Origin: Arthrobacter sp. Y81
GTDB lineage: Bacteria > Actinomycetota > Actinomycetes > Actinomycetales > Micrococcaceae
Assembly: GCF_002929335.1 (NCBI RefSeq)
Contig: NZ_PJIL01000019.1
Span: 23,471-87,470 of the forward strand
Length of the DNA stretch: 64,000 nucleotides
Direction of reading: 5' to 3'
Every line of letters begins with the position of its first letter. Within the stretch, counting starts at the first letter, position 1. A program made the translations under genes and the position numbers. Below are positions 33,515 through 42,254 of the stretch, in pieces. Below the pieces are notes generated by a model that was not told where the DNA came from, ran no database searches, and was given only the letters and a program-made list of their open reading frames with translations.

Positions 33515-33950
33515 ATACTGATCAGGAGTCATCATCGGGTGCTGGGGCTGCTGTGGATCATCGCCCAGATCCCGAGGAAAAACACGGCGGGCGCCGACCG
33601 CCTCCATGACGTCGGCAGCCAGGGGTTTACCCTCTGCGACCCGTCCGTCCTCGCCGCCGCCGTCGAAAACCAGATCAATACCCTGCCAGGTGTCGTTACT
33701 TCCGCGGCCCTGCTGCGAGGAACGGCCAAAGCCCCCGACCTGACCCTAAAGGTGACGGTCAATGACAGGGCCGACGTCCGGGACCTCATCCACCGCGTCC
33801 AGACATCCACCCTGCCGGAGCTCTCCAACGCCTGGACGCGCCCCTGCAGCGCAGCCGGCTGCAGATCGACATCAGCGGACGAATCCAAAGCACCGGAACC
33901 GTTGTGCATTCCACCGGCACCGTCGTCCGTCGTCCACTAGCAATTGGTCC
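33515..33950 (+). pseudogene. AmaP-like membrane anchor, 3' fragment
   Basis: VLGLLWIIAQIPRKNTAGADR is the second transmembrane segment. It is followed by DPSVLAAAVENQINTLPGVV, AALLRGTAKAPDLTLKVTVN and, after a one-base loss near 33828, DAPLQRSRLQIDISGRI and TGTVVHSTGTVV. This is the C-terminal half of the AmaP/Asp23-associated protein. Its N-terminal half lies on the opposite strand at 33155-33272, so the locus has been scrambled. Confidence 0.65.
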
Positions 33951-33954
33951 TTTC

Positions 33955-34336
33955 ATGCGACGCAGCGTTCCTGCCGGTTCAGTAGTCGTCTGCACAGATG
34001 CCAGTACACCCTGCACATGCCAACGCCCACCGAACGTTGGTGGACCAACGGCTCTTTCGAATATGGGACGAATCTGTTCTGGGTGCGCGCCGGTATCTTC
34101 CTCAGACAAGGCGGCATTGAGGCGGCCGGTCAGCTCATCAACGGATGTGATTCCCTTAGGCAGTTGCAAGTACCAGTCATAACCTCTTGGCCGAGGGCCG
34201 AAGCCTGCTGCCAAGATGAATTCGTCCAGCAAATCGTCAATGATCTTTTTGATCTTGTTCCTTGAAGGGGACCTTCTTGACAGTTACGGCATCTGCCGTT
34301 GTTGTGACGATGGCGACGTCCTTCGGAACACTGCGG
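33955..34336 (-). pseudogene. Unidentified gene remnant cut by IS110 debris
   Basis: Leftward from 34336 the sequence reads VPKDVAIVTTTADAVTVKKV, then after a frameshift near 34255 KIIDDLLDEFILAAGFGPRP, RGYDWYLQLPKGITSVDELT and FERAVGPPTFGGRWHVQGV. The composition is protein-like and continuous across one shift. The 5' end stops at the IS110 fragment boundary and the 3' end runs into the amaP fragment. No family recognised. Confidence 0.4.
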
Positions 34337-34897
34337 TTGACCCTTCTATGACGTTTGTCAAGCAAAGAGGGTCTGTAGCTCGCGGAAGATGGCGGGCTGT
34401 GTAGCGTTTCAGGGCGCGTTTGATTCCCGGTAGGTCCGGCTTTCGCTGGTCCGGCGTTGTGTGTAGCGTCTGGTGGTCTCATCGCGGTCCATGCGGACTT
34501 TGACGATGATGTCCAGGGCCATGTTCAGCTGCCGGTCGCCGTGGCGGTTCAGGCGGTGCCTGACGGTGTTCCCGGAGGACACGGGCAGCGGGGAAACGCC
34601 GGCAGGGGCTGCAAAGGCCGCCTCGGAGCGTATCCGGCCGTGGTTTGAGTACGCGCAGAGGATGACCGGGCCAAAGCCCGGGCGGGTCAGGAATCCCGGG
34701 GCGAGTTGCTCGACGAGTTCCTTCAGCTGGGCTTTCATGCGGCGCAGGTGCCTGTCGGCGTCCTTGACCGCGGCCGCAAGCCGGGTGGCTTCCTGCCGGG
34801 CGATCTGCTGGTCTACCGGGGCGGAGGCGTCCCCGCTCCAGCCGGCGATCACCGTGACCTGGGCCCCGGTGAGGGCCTTGCGGGGCGGAGTTCCGCC
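34337..34897 (-). mobile_element. IS110-family transposase 3' fragment (copy A)
   Basis: Leftward, the frame gives RKALTGAQVTVIAGW, LKELVEQLAPGFLTRPGFGPVI, RSEAAFAAPAGVSPLPVSSG, RHRLNRHGDRQLNMAL and TRRYTQRRTSESRTYRE, typical of the IS110/IS116/IS902 C-terminal domain. A frameshift at TYRE-IKRALKRY ends the frame early. The N-terminal DEDD catalytic domain is absent, so it cannot transpose. Its left 298 bases are repeated at 44693-44989. Confidence 0.85.
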
Positions 34898-35273
34898 AGG
34901 GTGCGCGCACCTGCGGATCTCAGCCGCCGCCTTCAGCTGACGGGTCCGTTTCCGGCGTTGAGTTCATGAGGGTTCCTCGGGAGACCTGAGACCCATGTCA
35001 GCGTTGCCAAATTGGGGACCTTAGGGTATTGACATTCCCGGACCGCTCCGGGAACATAAGACCTAAGACGTCAGACATCTGGCGTCTTATCAAAGGAAGT
35101 AAATAGCGTGTCAAAGAAGATCGCGATTCTGCATACAAGCTTCGTATTTGTTTCGGTCGAGCCTCTGATCAATGACCTCATCGCCGAGCTCATACCCGAC
35201 GCTGAAGTTATCCACTTCGTCGACTCAGACGTCTTGGCCACAGTCGTGCGCGAGCAGGGGATCTCGTCGAATA
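34898..35273 (+). repeat. Source copy of the duplicated promoter/5' racemase segment
   Basis: Matches 31608-31985. This copy continues into the intact racemase-like gene and is therefore the probable original. Confidence 0.9.
35029..35089 (+). promoter_or_regulatory. Promoter and operator of the acid-sugar operon
   Basis: TTGACA at 35029-35034 has an AACATA -10-like hexamer about 18 bases downstream. CCCGGACCGCTCCGGG at 35038-35053 is an inverted repeat in the spacer. At 35064-35089 a 26-base near-palindrome has arms TAAGACGTCAGA and TCTGGCGTCTTA. GTCAGACAT in it resembles GTCAGATGT at 43461-43470 in front of the gntR-type gene, so the FadR-like protein at 43552 is the likely regulator. Confidence 0.55.
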
Positions 35274-35785
35274 GCGAGGCGCGAATGACACATCTTGCTC
35301 AGGCAGCAGAAGCAGCCGGCGCCGACATCATCTTCTCTGCATGTTCCTCATTGGGACCGGCCCTGGACGTCGCGGCCCGCAGCGTTAATACACCGGTGGT
35401 AAAGATTGACGACGCAATGGCAACGAGGGCAGCCCACGAAGGAACACACATTGGCGTTCTAGCCACCGTGCCCACGACGCTCGGCCCAACGTCAGATCTC
35501 ATCCAGGCAAAAGCAGACGAAATCGGACGCAGCATCACGGTTGAGCAGCGGCTGTGCGAAGGCGCGTTCGAAGTCCTTATGTCGGGAGACCGCGAAAAGC
35601 ACGACGCGATGGTCACTGAACAGGCCACCGACCTCGCCAAGAACGTGGACATGATCGTCCTGGCGCAGGCATCCATGTCCCGTCTCGCCGGCGCTCTCCA
35701 GGAGACGACCAAGATGCCGGTTCTGTCGAGCCCCCGCATAGGCGTGGAGTACCTGGCTCGACGCATCGCGGAACTCCCCGCGTGA
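35108..35785 (+). CDS. Asp/Glu/hydantoin racemase-family protein
   Basis: A 225-residue protein starting at GTG 35108 after AGGAAG. The two-cysteine racemase fold is suggested by KKIAILHTSFVFVSVEPLIND, ADIIFSACSSLGPALDVAA (first Cys) and MIVLAQASMSRLAG; the second family Cys appears replaced by Ala in LAQAS. It overlaps the acid-sugar kinase gene by four bases and is the first gene of the operon. The likely role is isomerisation of an oxo-acid sugar; the missing second Cys argues against a classical amino-acid racemase. Confidence 0.75.
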   Translation: MSKKIAILHTSFVFVSVEPLINDLIAELIPDAEVIHFVDSDVLATVVREQGISSNSEARMTHLAQAAEAAGADIIFSACSSLGPALDVAARSVNTPVVKIDDAMATRAAHEGTHIGVLATVPTTLGPTSDLIQAKADEIGRSITVEQRLCEGAFEVLMSGDREKHDAMVTEQATDLAKNVDMIVLAQASMSRLAGALQETTKMPVLSSPRIGVEYLARRIAELPA

Positions 35786-37251
35786 AAAGGCCCGATGTGA
35801 TCTTGGAAACCAGAAATTCAGATGAGTTGTTTTCCTCGGGACCAGCAGTCCTGCGCATCCCGGACTCCAGACTCCGCATTCGAGAGGCAAACGCTGCCGA
35901 CAAGATCTGGGTGATTGTGCTCGACGACGACCCCACCGGAAGCCAGTCGGTCCAGGGAGTCCCGGTGCTTACCCGATGGGACGATGAGGATCTGAATTGG
36001 GCATTCGAGCAGCCGGGCAACGGTTTCTTCATCCTCACCAACACCAGAGGACTCAACGATGAGGAAGCGCGGTCTACGGTCACAGATGTCGCAGAGGCCA
36101 TTAGACGTGTCGGGGCTGAATTGGGTGCCCGCTACACATTGATCACTCGCAGCGACTCCACCCTCCGCGGGCATTACCCTCTGGAAACCGATGTCCTAAG
36201 CGACATGGCTCGTTCTTCAGGCGAACCATATGATGCCCTGCTCCTTGCCCCCGCATACATCGCGGCGGGAAGGGTGACGGTAGGCGACGTGCACTATGTC
36301 GGCAGTGGAGACTCATTTGTTCCGGTTGGCCAGACAAACTACGCAAAGGACGCCACGTTCGGGTTCACCAACTCGAACGTCCGAGACTACGTCGAGGAAA
36401 AGACACACGGGGCCATATCCTCGAACGAAGTTGTGAGCCTCAGCCTCGAAGACATCAGAATAGGTGGCGCGGATCGTGTGCGCGACGTCATCCTGTCCTG
36501 CAAGAACGCCACTCCCGTTGTTGTGAACGCGGTTGATGAGGCCGACCTTGACGTGGTCGTTCTGGGCCTCATCCTGGCGGAAGAGGCTGGTGCTCGGGTC
36601 CTGAGCCGGACCGGACCCTCCTTCGTGGCGGCGAGGCTGGGCATCAAGGCTCGTGCCCCGCTATCCCATGATGAAGTCTTCACTTTCGGAGAGCGCGCCG
36701 GTAACGGATTGGTAGTTGTTGGTTCGCACGTTGAGCTGACTACCCTGCAGGTATCGCGGTTGAAGAACGAATTCCCGGACGTTGAGACCGTCGAATTGGA
36801 CGTCCCGAAACTGCTCGACTCGGCTCAGCGCGCGGGCGAAATGGCCCGATGCGGTGACGCGCTTGTAGCAGCACTGAAGAAAACGGACGCGCTGCTTGTC
36901 TCGAGCAGAGAGCAAATCGTCGGAGCCACGGGCCATTCAAGCCTGTTGATTGCCCAGGCTGTGTCCCACGCGCTGGTCACCCTTACCACGCGGGCGGTCC
37001 ATGAGGTAGCAACCAAGTGGGTGCTCGCCAAGGGAGGGATCACCTCAAGCGATGTCGCCACTGAAGGGCTTGAGATTCGGCGGGCGACGGTCGCTGGGCA
37101 ACTGTTCCCTGGAATCGTCTCCGTTTGGGTTAACGAAGGTGGCAGCAGTCAGGGACTTAAGGGCCTTCCCTATGTCGTCTTTGCCGGGAACGTTGGAGTT
37201 GAATCGACTCTCGCCGACGCGGTCAGGATTCTGCGGGGCCCGCCGTACTGA
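35782..37251 (+). CDS. Four-carbon acid sugar kinase family protein (DUF1537)
   Basis: A 489-residue two-domain kinase. The N-terminal substrate domain has VLDDDPTGSQSVQG near 46-59, LTNTRGLN near 84 and ITRSDSTLRGHYPLE near 118. The C-terminal nucleotide domain has VVVGSHVELT near 312 and KGGITSSDVATEGL near 416. The family phosphorylates 2-oxo-tetronates or threonate/erythronate derivatives made by LtnD-like dehydrogenases, which suits the fused gene at 42255. The start overlaps the racemase-like stop (ATGA). Intact length. Confidence 0.9.
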   Translation: MKRPDVILETRNSDELFSSGPAVLRIPDSRLRIREANAADKIWVIVLDDDPTGSQSVQGVPVLTRWDDEDLNWAFEQPGNGFFILTNTRGLNDEEARSTVTDVAEAIRRVGAELGARYTLITRSDSTLRGHYPLETDVLSDMARSSGEPYDALLLAPAYIAAGRVTVGDVHYVGSGDSFVPVGQTNYAKDATFGFTNSNVRDYVEEKTHGAISSNEVVSLSLEDIRIGGADRVRDVILSCKNATPVVVNAVDEADLDVVVLGLILAEEAGARVLSRTGPSFVAARLGIKARAPLSHDEVFTFGERAGNGLVVVGSHVELTTLQVSRLKNEFPDVETVELDVPKLLDSAQRAGEMARCGDALVAALKKTDALLVSSREQIVGATGHSSLLIAQAVSHALVTLTTRAVHEVATKWVLAKGGITSSDVATEGLEIRRATVAGQLFPGIVSVWVNEGGSSQGLKGLPYVVFAGNVGVESTLADAVRILRGPPY

Positions 37252-37438
37252 CCAACAGCAAAAGCGAGGCCCTCGACCAGGGCGCTCCTCGGACCCTCTG
37301 ACGGGGACTGGGGAGTTTGCCTGCCAGAAGCATGAAGGTTTCCAATCATGCCTCAATGCAATTCAGAAATCTTGCATAAACCATAATCTTCACAGTTTTC
37401 CACCAGCGTCGCTTTGCACTAATTACAAAGGAGTAGTA

Positions 37439-38410
37439 ATGCGTAAGATAACAGCCGTAACTGCCATGTTGGCCACAGCGGCGTTTGCCCTCACCGCCTG
37501 CAGCGGGGGGTCCTCCCCGAGCGGCACCTCCGGGGCCTCTGACACACCGGGGACATACGTCTTCCTACCGAAGTCGCTCAACAACCCTTACTGGGTAGAC
37601 GCCCGCAAGGGGATGGAAGACGCAGCCGCCAAGCTGGGCGTAACGGCGAAGTTCCTAGGCCCGGACTCGGATAACGCCGCTGCACAGGTCGCCATCTTCG
37701 ATTCCGTCCTCGCCACCCACCCCGCGGGCATCGCCATCTCACCGAACGACCCCGCGAGCGTCGTCGACAACATCGCCAAGGCGAAAGCGGCCGGCATCCC
37801 CGTTATCGCATGGGACGGACCCGTTCCGAACAGTGAAGTGCTGGGCTATATCGGGACGGACAACGTCGCAGCCGGCGTCCAGGCCGGAGAAGCTCTCGCT
37901 AAGAGCGTCGGGAACAAGGGCAAGGTCGCCGTTGTGATCGGCAGCCTGAGCGCGGTGAACCTCAACCAGCGTTTGGAGGGCGTCAAGAAGGCCCTCGCCA
38001 GCCACCCTGACATCAAGCTTGTTGCCACCGAGGTCTCCGGCGAATCCGTCGCCACCGCACAGACGAGCTCGGAAACCATCCTTCAGGCCAACCCTGACCT
38101 CGCGGGATTCATCGGTATCGGCGGTTCGGACCTGCCCGGCATCGCCGGTGCACTGAAGTCAGCCAACAAATGTGGGACGGTCAAGGCGATCGGCTTCGAC
38201 GTCGTCCCGCAGGGTGTTGAAGGCATGAACGGAGGATGTGTAGACGCACTCATCTCACAGAAGCCGTTCGGAATGACCGCACAGGCTCTCCAGATCCTAG
38301 TGGACTTCCACAACAACAAGTCGACGCTTGAGAAGAACTTCGTCGTCGACACCGGCGTCGTGACGGTCACTCCGGACACGTTGGCGGAGTTCCAGAAGAC
38401 CGCCCACTAG
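37439..38410 (+). CDS. Sugar ABC transporter substrate-binding lipoprotein
   Basis: A 323-residue periplasmic-binding-protein-like lipoprotein of the ribose/xylose (type 1 fold) group. It has a signal peptide with lipobox ALTAC, Cys near residue 21, then a Gly/Ser linker. Family blocks are YVFLPKSLNNPYWVDARKGM, VSGESVATAQ and the second-domain segment GFDVVPQGVEGMNGG. ATG 37439 follows AAGGAG. It lies 188 bases after the kinase gene in the same operon direction and probably captures the acid sugar or a precursor outside the membrane. Confidence 0.92.
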   Translation: MRKITAVTAMLATAAFALTACSGGSSPSGTSGASDTPGTYVFLPKSLNNPYWVDARKGMEDAAAKLGVTAKFLGPDSDNAAAQVAIFDSVLATHPAGIAISPNDPASVVDNIAKAKAAGIPVIAWDGPVPNSEVLGYIGTDNVAAGVQAGEALAKSVGNKGKVAVVIGSLSAVNLNQRLEGVKKALASHPDIKLVATEVSGESVATAQTSSETILQANPDLAGFIGIGGSDLPGIAGALKSANKCGTVKAIGFDVVPQGVEGMNGGCVDALISQKPFGMTAQALQILVDFHNNKSTLEKNFVVDTGVVTVTPDTLAEFQKTAH

Positions 38411-38486
38411 CTGTCAGCACGCGTGCGGGGTCGGCATAGAATCACGCCGACCCCGCCACCCCCACAACCGTTCCTAAGGAGTAGCA

Positions 38487-40001
38487 ATGGTTACGCATCC
38501 GCTCATTGCCATGCGCGGTATCGTCAAAAGGTACCCCGGGGTCACCGCACTCCGCGATGTTAGCCTGTCGGTCGAGTCCGGCGAGGTTATGGCTCTCGTC
38601 GGTGAGAACGGCGCGGGCAAGAGCACTCTGTTGAAGATTCTCGCCGGCGCTGCACGTGCTGACGAAGGCGTCATTGAGATTTCCGGAGAAACAGTTCAGG
38701 TACATTCGCCCCGGGAGTCCCAGGCACGCGGAATTGCGGTCATCTATCAGGAGCTGAATCTCGCAAACGATCTGAGCGTAGCCGAGAACATCTACGTCGG
38801 CCGCGAGCCAAAAACCCGGCTGGGAACCGTGGATTTCCGCACGATGGAGCGAGGCGCCGCAGAGCTGTTGTCCAGCCTGGGCATCGACATCGCCCCGACC
38901 GAAATCGTGGGAAACCTGAACATCGCACTGCGGCAGATGGTCGAGATCGCCAAGGCATTGCTGATAGACGCGCGCGTCGTCGTGATGGATGAGCCAACAT
39001 CGTCGTTGACCGAGGAGGAAGTCGAGACCCTTCTCAAGCTCGTCCGTCAGCTCCGGTCCAATGGCGTGAGCGTCATCTACGTTTCACACCGTATGCGTGA
39101 GATTTTCGAGATCGCAGACCGCATTACCGTCATGCGGGACGGGGCGGTAGTGGGCGTCCGTGACGCCAAGACCACCACCCCGAACGATCTCGTTCATATG
39201 ATGGTCGGACGCGAGCTCGAGGATCTCTACGGAGTGCGGACATCACCCGTGGACGCCACCGCGACCCCCACTCTGGAAGTCCGCGGGCTCAGCTCCGGAA
39301 AGCTCCTGCACGACGTGAGCTTCTCGGTGCGTCCCGGCGAAATACTTGCTCTGGCAGGGCTAATCGGTGCCGGTCGTAGCGACGCGGCAATGACTATATT
39401 CGGTGCGGCGAAACGCGGTGGAGGAGAAATCCTCATAGACGGACAGCCGATGGCGTTGCGCACGCCGCGTGAAGCTATGGACGCCGGGATCGGTTTTGTT
39501 CCTGAGGACCGTAAACACCAGGGCTTATTTCTCGGACTGCCGGTCCGGGAAAACATGTCTTCGGCATCCTTGTCGAAGATCAGTCGCCTGTCCCTCGTGT
39601 CGCGACGCCGCGATCGGGACCTTGCACGCCAGTATGCGAAGCAGCTGGGCATTCGGGAGTCCGCGATCGAGGTCGCCGCAGGCACTCTAAGCGGTGGAAA
39701 CCAGCAAAAGGTGGTGCTCGCCCGATGGCTGGCGCGAGTCCCCAAGCTTCTCATTCTCGATGAGCCAACTCGCGGCGTTGATGTTGGTGCAAAGGCTGAG
39801 ATCTACCAACTGGTCCGCAAGATCGCCAGCGAAGGTGTCGCCATTTTGGTCATCTCATCGGAGCTAACGGAAGTACTGGGTATCGCCGATCGCATACTCG
39901 TCATGCGAGAGGGCTACGGCGTAGGCGAACTGGCCGCCGCGGAAGCAAGTGAAAAGCGCGTTATGGCTATGGCAACGGGAGTACAGGAAGACGTCTCATG
40001 A
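38487..40001 (+). CDS. Sugar ABC transporter ATP-binding protein (RbsA-like)
   Basis: A 504-residue protein with two fused ABC domains. The first has Walker A GENGAGKST near 38 and Walker B VVMDEPTSSLT near 165. The second has the degenerate Walker A GLIGAGRSD near 292, signature LSGGNQQKVVLARWL near 395 and LILDEPTRGVD. One competent and one degenerate site is normal for the ribose-type importers. AAGGAG precedes ATG 38487; the stop overlaps the permease start. A 103-base piece of it (39172-39274) is duplicated at 31986. Confidence 0.94.
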   Translation: MVTHPLIAMRGIVKRYPGVTALRDVSLSVESGEVMALVGENGAGKSTLLKILAGAARADEGVIEISGETVQVHSPRESQARGIAVIYQELNLANDLSVAENIYVGREPKTRLGTVDFRTMERGAAELLSSLGIDIAPTEIVGNLNIALRQMVEIAKALLIDARVVVMDEPTSSLTEEEVETLLKLVRQLRSNGVSVIYVSHRMREIFEIADRITVMRDGAVVGVRDAKTTTPNDLVHMMVGRELEDLYGVRTSPVDATATPTLEVRGLSSGKLLHDVSFSVRPGEILALAGLIGAGRSDAAMTIFGAAKRGGGEILIDGQPMALRTPREAMDAGIGFVPEDRKHQGLFLGLPVRENMSSASLSKISRLSLVSRRRDRDLARQYAKQLGIRESAIEVAAGTLSGGNQQKVVLARWLARVPKLLILDEPTRGVDVGAKAEIYQLVRKIASEGVAILVISSELTEVLGIADRILVMREGYGVGELAAAEASEKRVMAMATGVQEDVS

Positions 40002-41044
40002 CAATCAATGGAGAGACCGTGAAACGAATAACACAAACGACGCTAGACGGTGGTCCCGCCTTGCCGGCGGCGGCTCGAACATCGTTGAGTGAGAAGGTCC
40101 GCCATAGGCTGTTGAAGATCATCACAGCACGAGAGTCCACCCTCGGTGCCGTCGTGATTCTCCTGGTTCTCTACCTTTCGTGGGCTTCGCCGTACTTCTT
40201 TACCGCCGGGAACCTGACGGTCGTCGGACGGCAGATAGCTTTGGCACTGCTGATCAGCGTGGGCATGACGTTCGTCATCCTGATCGGCGGGATTGACCTT
40301 TCTGTCGGCTCCGTCGTCGCGTTGGTGAGTGTCCTGTCAGGTGAGGCCATGGTCAACGCCGGGCTACCGCCGGTCGTGGCTGTGATTCTGGCCCTGGCCG
40401 CCGGTGCGCTTGTCGGGCTGGTGAACGGCTCGATCAATGCCTTTGCGGGGATACCGTCGTTTGTCGTGACTCTGGGCATGCTGGCCGTGGCTCGTGGATT
40501 GTCGCTCGGTATTAGCGGCGGTTCGACGATCAGCGGCTTCCCGCCAGGCTTCCTCTACATCGGGCAGGGAGCATTCCTCGGTATCCCCGTTCCCGTCTGG
40601 ATCGCAGCCGTTGTTGCGATTGTGGCCCACTTCGTGCTGACACGCACTACATTCGGTCGCCACATCTATTTCGTAGGCTCTAATGAAGAAGCGGCCAAGC
40701 TGTCGGGCATCCGAGTGCGCCGTGTGAAGATTTCCGTATTCGTCGTTGCCTCCACCCTCGCGGCAGTATCAGGCATCCTGGAGACCGCGCGATTGAGCGT
40801 CGGCCAACCGGCTGCAGGAAACGGATACGAACTCTTGGCTATCGGGGCGGCCGTCATTGGTGGAACAAGCCTATTTGGGGGCGTGGGCGGAATTCTAGGA
40901 ACCGCGCTGGGGACTTCCCTGCTCCTCCTTATTCAAAACGCGCTGATCCTCCTAGGCATTTCCGCCTACTGGCAGCAAGCATTCAGCGGCGTCATCATCG
41001 TCGGAGCAGTCGCACTAAACATGTGGCGTAGACAACGTAACTAG
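39998..41044 (+). CDS. Sugar ABC transporter permease (RbsC-like)
   Basis: A 348-residue multi-spanning permease. Typical blocks are MTFVILIGGIDLSVGSVVAL, GSINAFAGIPSFVVTLGML and GSNEEAAKLSGIRVRRVKI (the cytoplasmic loop that contacts the ATPase), and GAAVIGGTSLFGGVGGILGT. About nine transmembrane helices follow a polar N-terminal tail. ATGA overlap with the ATPase gene. It completes the binding protein-ATPase-permease importer. Confidence 0.93.
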   Translation: MTINGETVKRITQTTLDGGPALPAAARTSLSEKVRHRLLKIITARESTLGAVVILLVLYLSWASPYFFTAGNLTVVGRQIALALLISVGMTFVILIGGIDLSVGSVVALVSVLSGEAMVNAGLPPVVAVILALAAGALVGLVNGSINAFAGIPSFVVTLGMLAVARGLSLGISGGSTISGFPPGFLYIGQGAFLGIPVPVWIAAVVAIVAHFVLTRTTFGRHIYFVGSNEEAAKLSGIRVRRVKISVFVVASTLAAVSGILETARLSVGQPAAGNGYELLAIGAAVIGGTSLFGGVGGILGTALGTSLLLLIQNALILLGISAYWQQAFSGVIIVGAVALNMWRRQRN

Positions 41045-41096
41045 TACGTAAGCCCCAGCGCGTCGTTTAGGCGCGCACATCGACCAAGGAGCAATC

Positions 41097-41984
41097 ATGA
41101 AGGTAGTAATCACTGGCGCCCACGGCAAAGTCGGTCGCGCTGCGACCCAGGCTCTGCTAAATGCAGGCCACGACGTACTCGCGGTGGATCTGACCCGACC
41201 AGGCTTCGAGCGCCGCGCAGAAGGAACCGCCAGCTACCAGATGGCGGACCTCACAGATGCCGGCGAGGCATTCGCCGTTGTGCGCGGCGCAGACGCGGTT
41301 GTGCACACCGCCGCGATTCCCGAGCCCACCGGGAACCCGGCTCAAGTCGTGTTCCACACAAACCTCATGGCAACTTTCAACGTTCTTGAGGCTGCGGTCA
41401 GGTTCGGCGTGAAGCGTTTCGTCAACATCTCGAGCGAGACCGTTCCCGGCTTCTTCTTCCCGGAGCGCGACTTCCTCCCGGACTATGCTCCCGTTGACGA
41501 GGAACACCCCATCCGACCCCAGGATCCGTACGCGGTTTCGAAGCACTTTGGCGAGCAACTGATGGATGCCGCAGTCCGGCGCTCCGACATCCGCTGCATC
41601 TCGCTGCGCCCAAGCTGGGTACAGAATGAGAGCAACTATGAGCAGAACCTCGGCCCGCAGGTTCGCGACGCCTCGGTCCTCAGCCCCAACCTGTGGAGCT
41701 ACATCGACGCGTACGACCTTGCTGACTCAATTGTGCTGGCAACGGAGTCTGACCTGCCGGGACACGAGGTCTTCTACATCGCTTCACCCGACAATGTTGG
41801 TGGTCGGAACTTCGGCGAGATCCTGCATACCTACTACGGGGAGAAGATCGAGCTCCGCCCCACCGCGCGCCCGGACGCGTCCGGAATTTCCAGCGCGAAG
41901 GCCCAGCGCATGCTTGGCTGGAGCCCGAAGCGGTCCTGGCGCGACTACCTGGATTCCGACGGCAAAGCTCTTCTGCGCGGCTGA
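41097..41984 (+). CDS. NAD-dependent epimerase/dehydratase (extended SDR)
   Basis: A 295-residue extended short-chain dehydrogenase. The nucleotide motif is VVITGAHGKVGRAATQ at 3-18 (G-x2-G-x2-G), followed by MADLTDAGE, HTAAIPEPTGNP and DPYAVSKHFGEQL with the catalytic Tyr-x3-Lys near 143-147. It is most like sugar-acid or nucleotide-sugar processing members. The AAGGAG site precedes ATG 41097; last gene of the rightward operon, 53 bases after the permease. Probably oxidises or epimerises the imported substrate. Confidence 0.88.
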   Translation: MKVVITGAHGKVGRAATQALLNAGHDVLAVDLTRPGFERRAEGTASYQMADLTDAGEAFAVVRGADAVVHTAAIPEPTGNPAQVVFHTNLMATFNVLEAAVRFGVKRFVNISSETVPGFFFPERDFLPDYAPVDEEHPIRPQDPYAVSKHFGEQLMDAAVRRSDIRCISLRPSWVQNESNYEQNLGPQVRDASVLSPNLWSYIDAYDLADSIVLATESDLPGHEVFYIASPDNVGGRNFGEILHTYYGEKIELRPTARPDASGISSAKAQRMLGWSPKRSWRDYLDSDGKALLRG

Positions 41985-41997
41985 GACAGCTCGCCCT

Positions 41998-42043
41998 GTT
42001 GCTTAGGGTGCGGCCGCGTTAGGCGGCCCGCACCCTAAGCAAC
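41998..42043 (+). terminator. Strong operon-end stem-loop
   Basis: GTTGCTTAGGGTGCGG pairs with CCGCACCCTAAGCAAC around a small GC-rich loop, with no T-run after it. It lies 14 bases downstream of the SDR gene and separates the rightward operon from the leftward fusion gene. Confidence 0.8.
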
Positions 42044-42254
42044 AACTGAATCCTGTCGATCAGGACCAGACAATTCGAACGACCAGAGAGCAAGAGGGGT
42101 TGGCAGGCCGTAGCTTAGTTATCGAGCGTCTGGTGGGCCTGGTCCGTTCCGATGCCGATGCGACTGCGCCAGAGGCCTGGCGGCCTCGCCGCTGATCGTA
42201 GCTAACGTACGCGTTCCGGTCATCAGGTTGTCATTGCACGAAACTGAGCGATGG

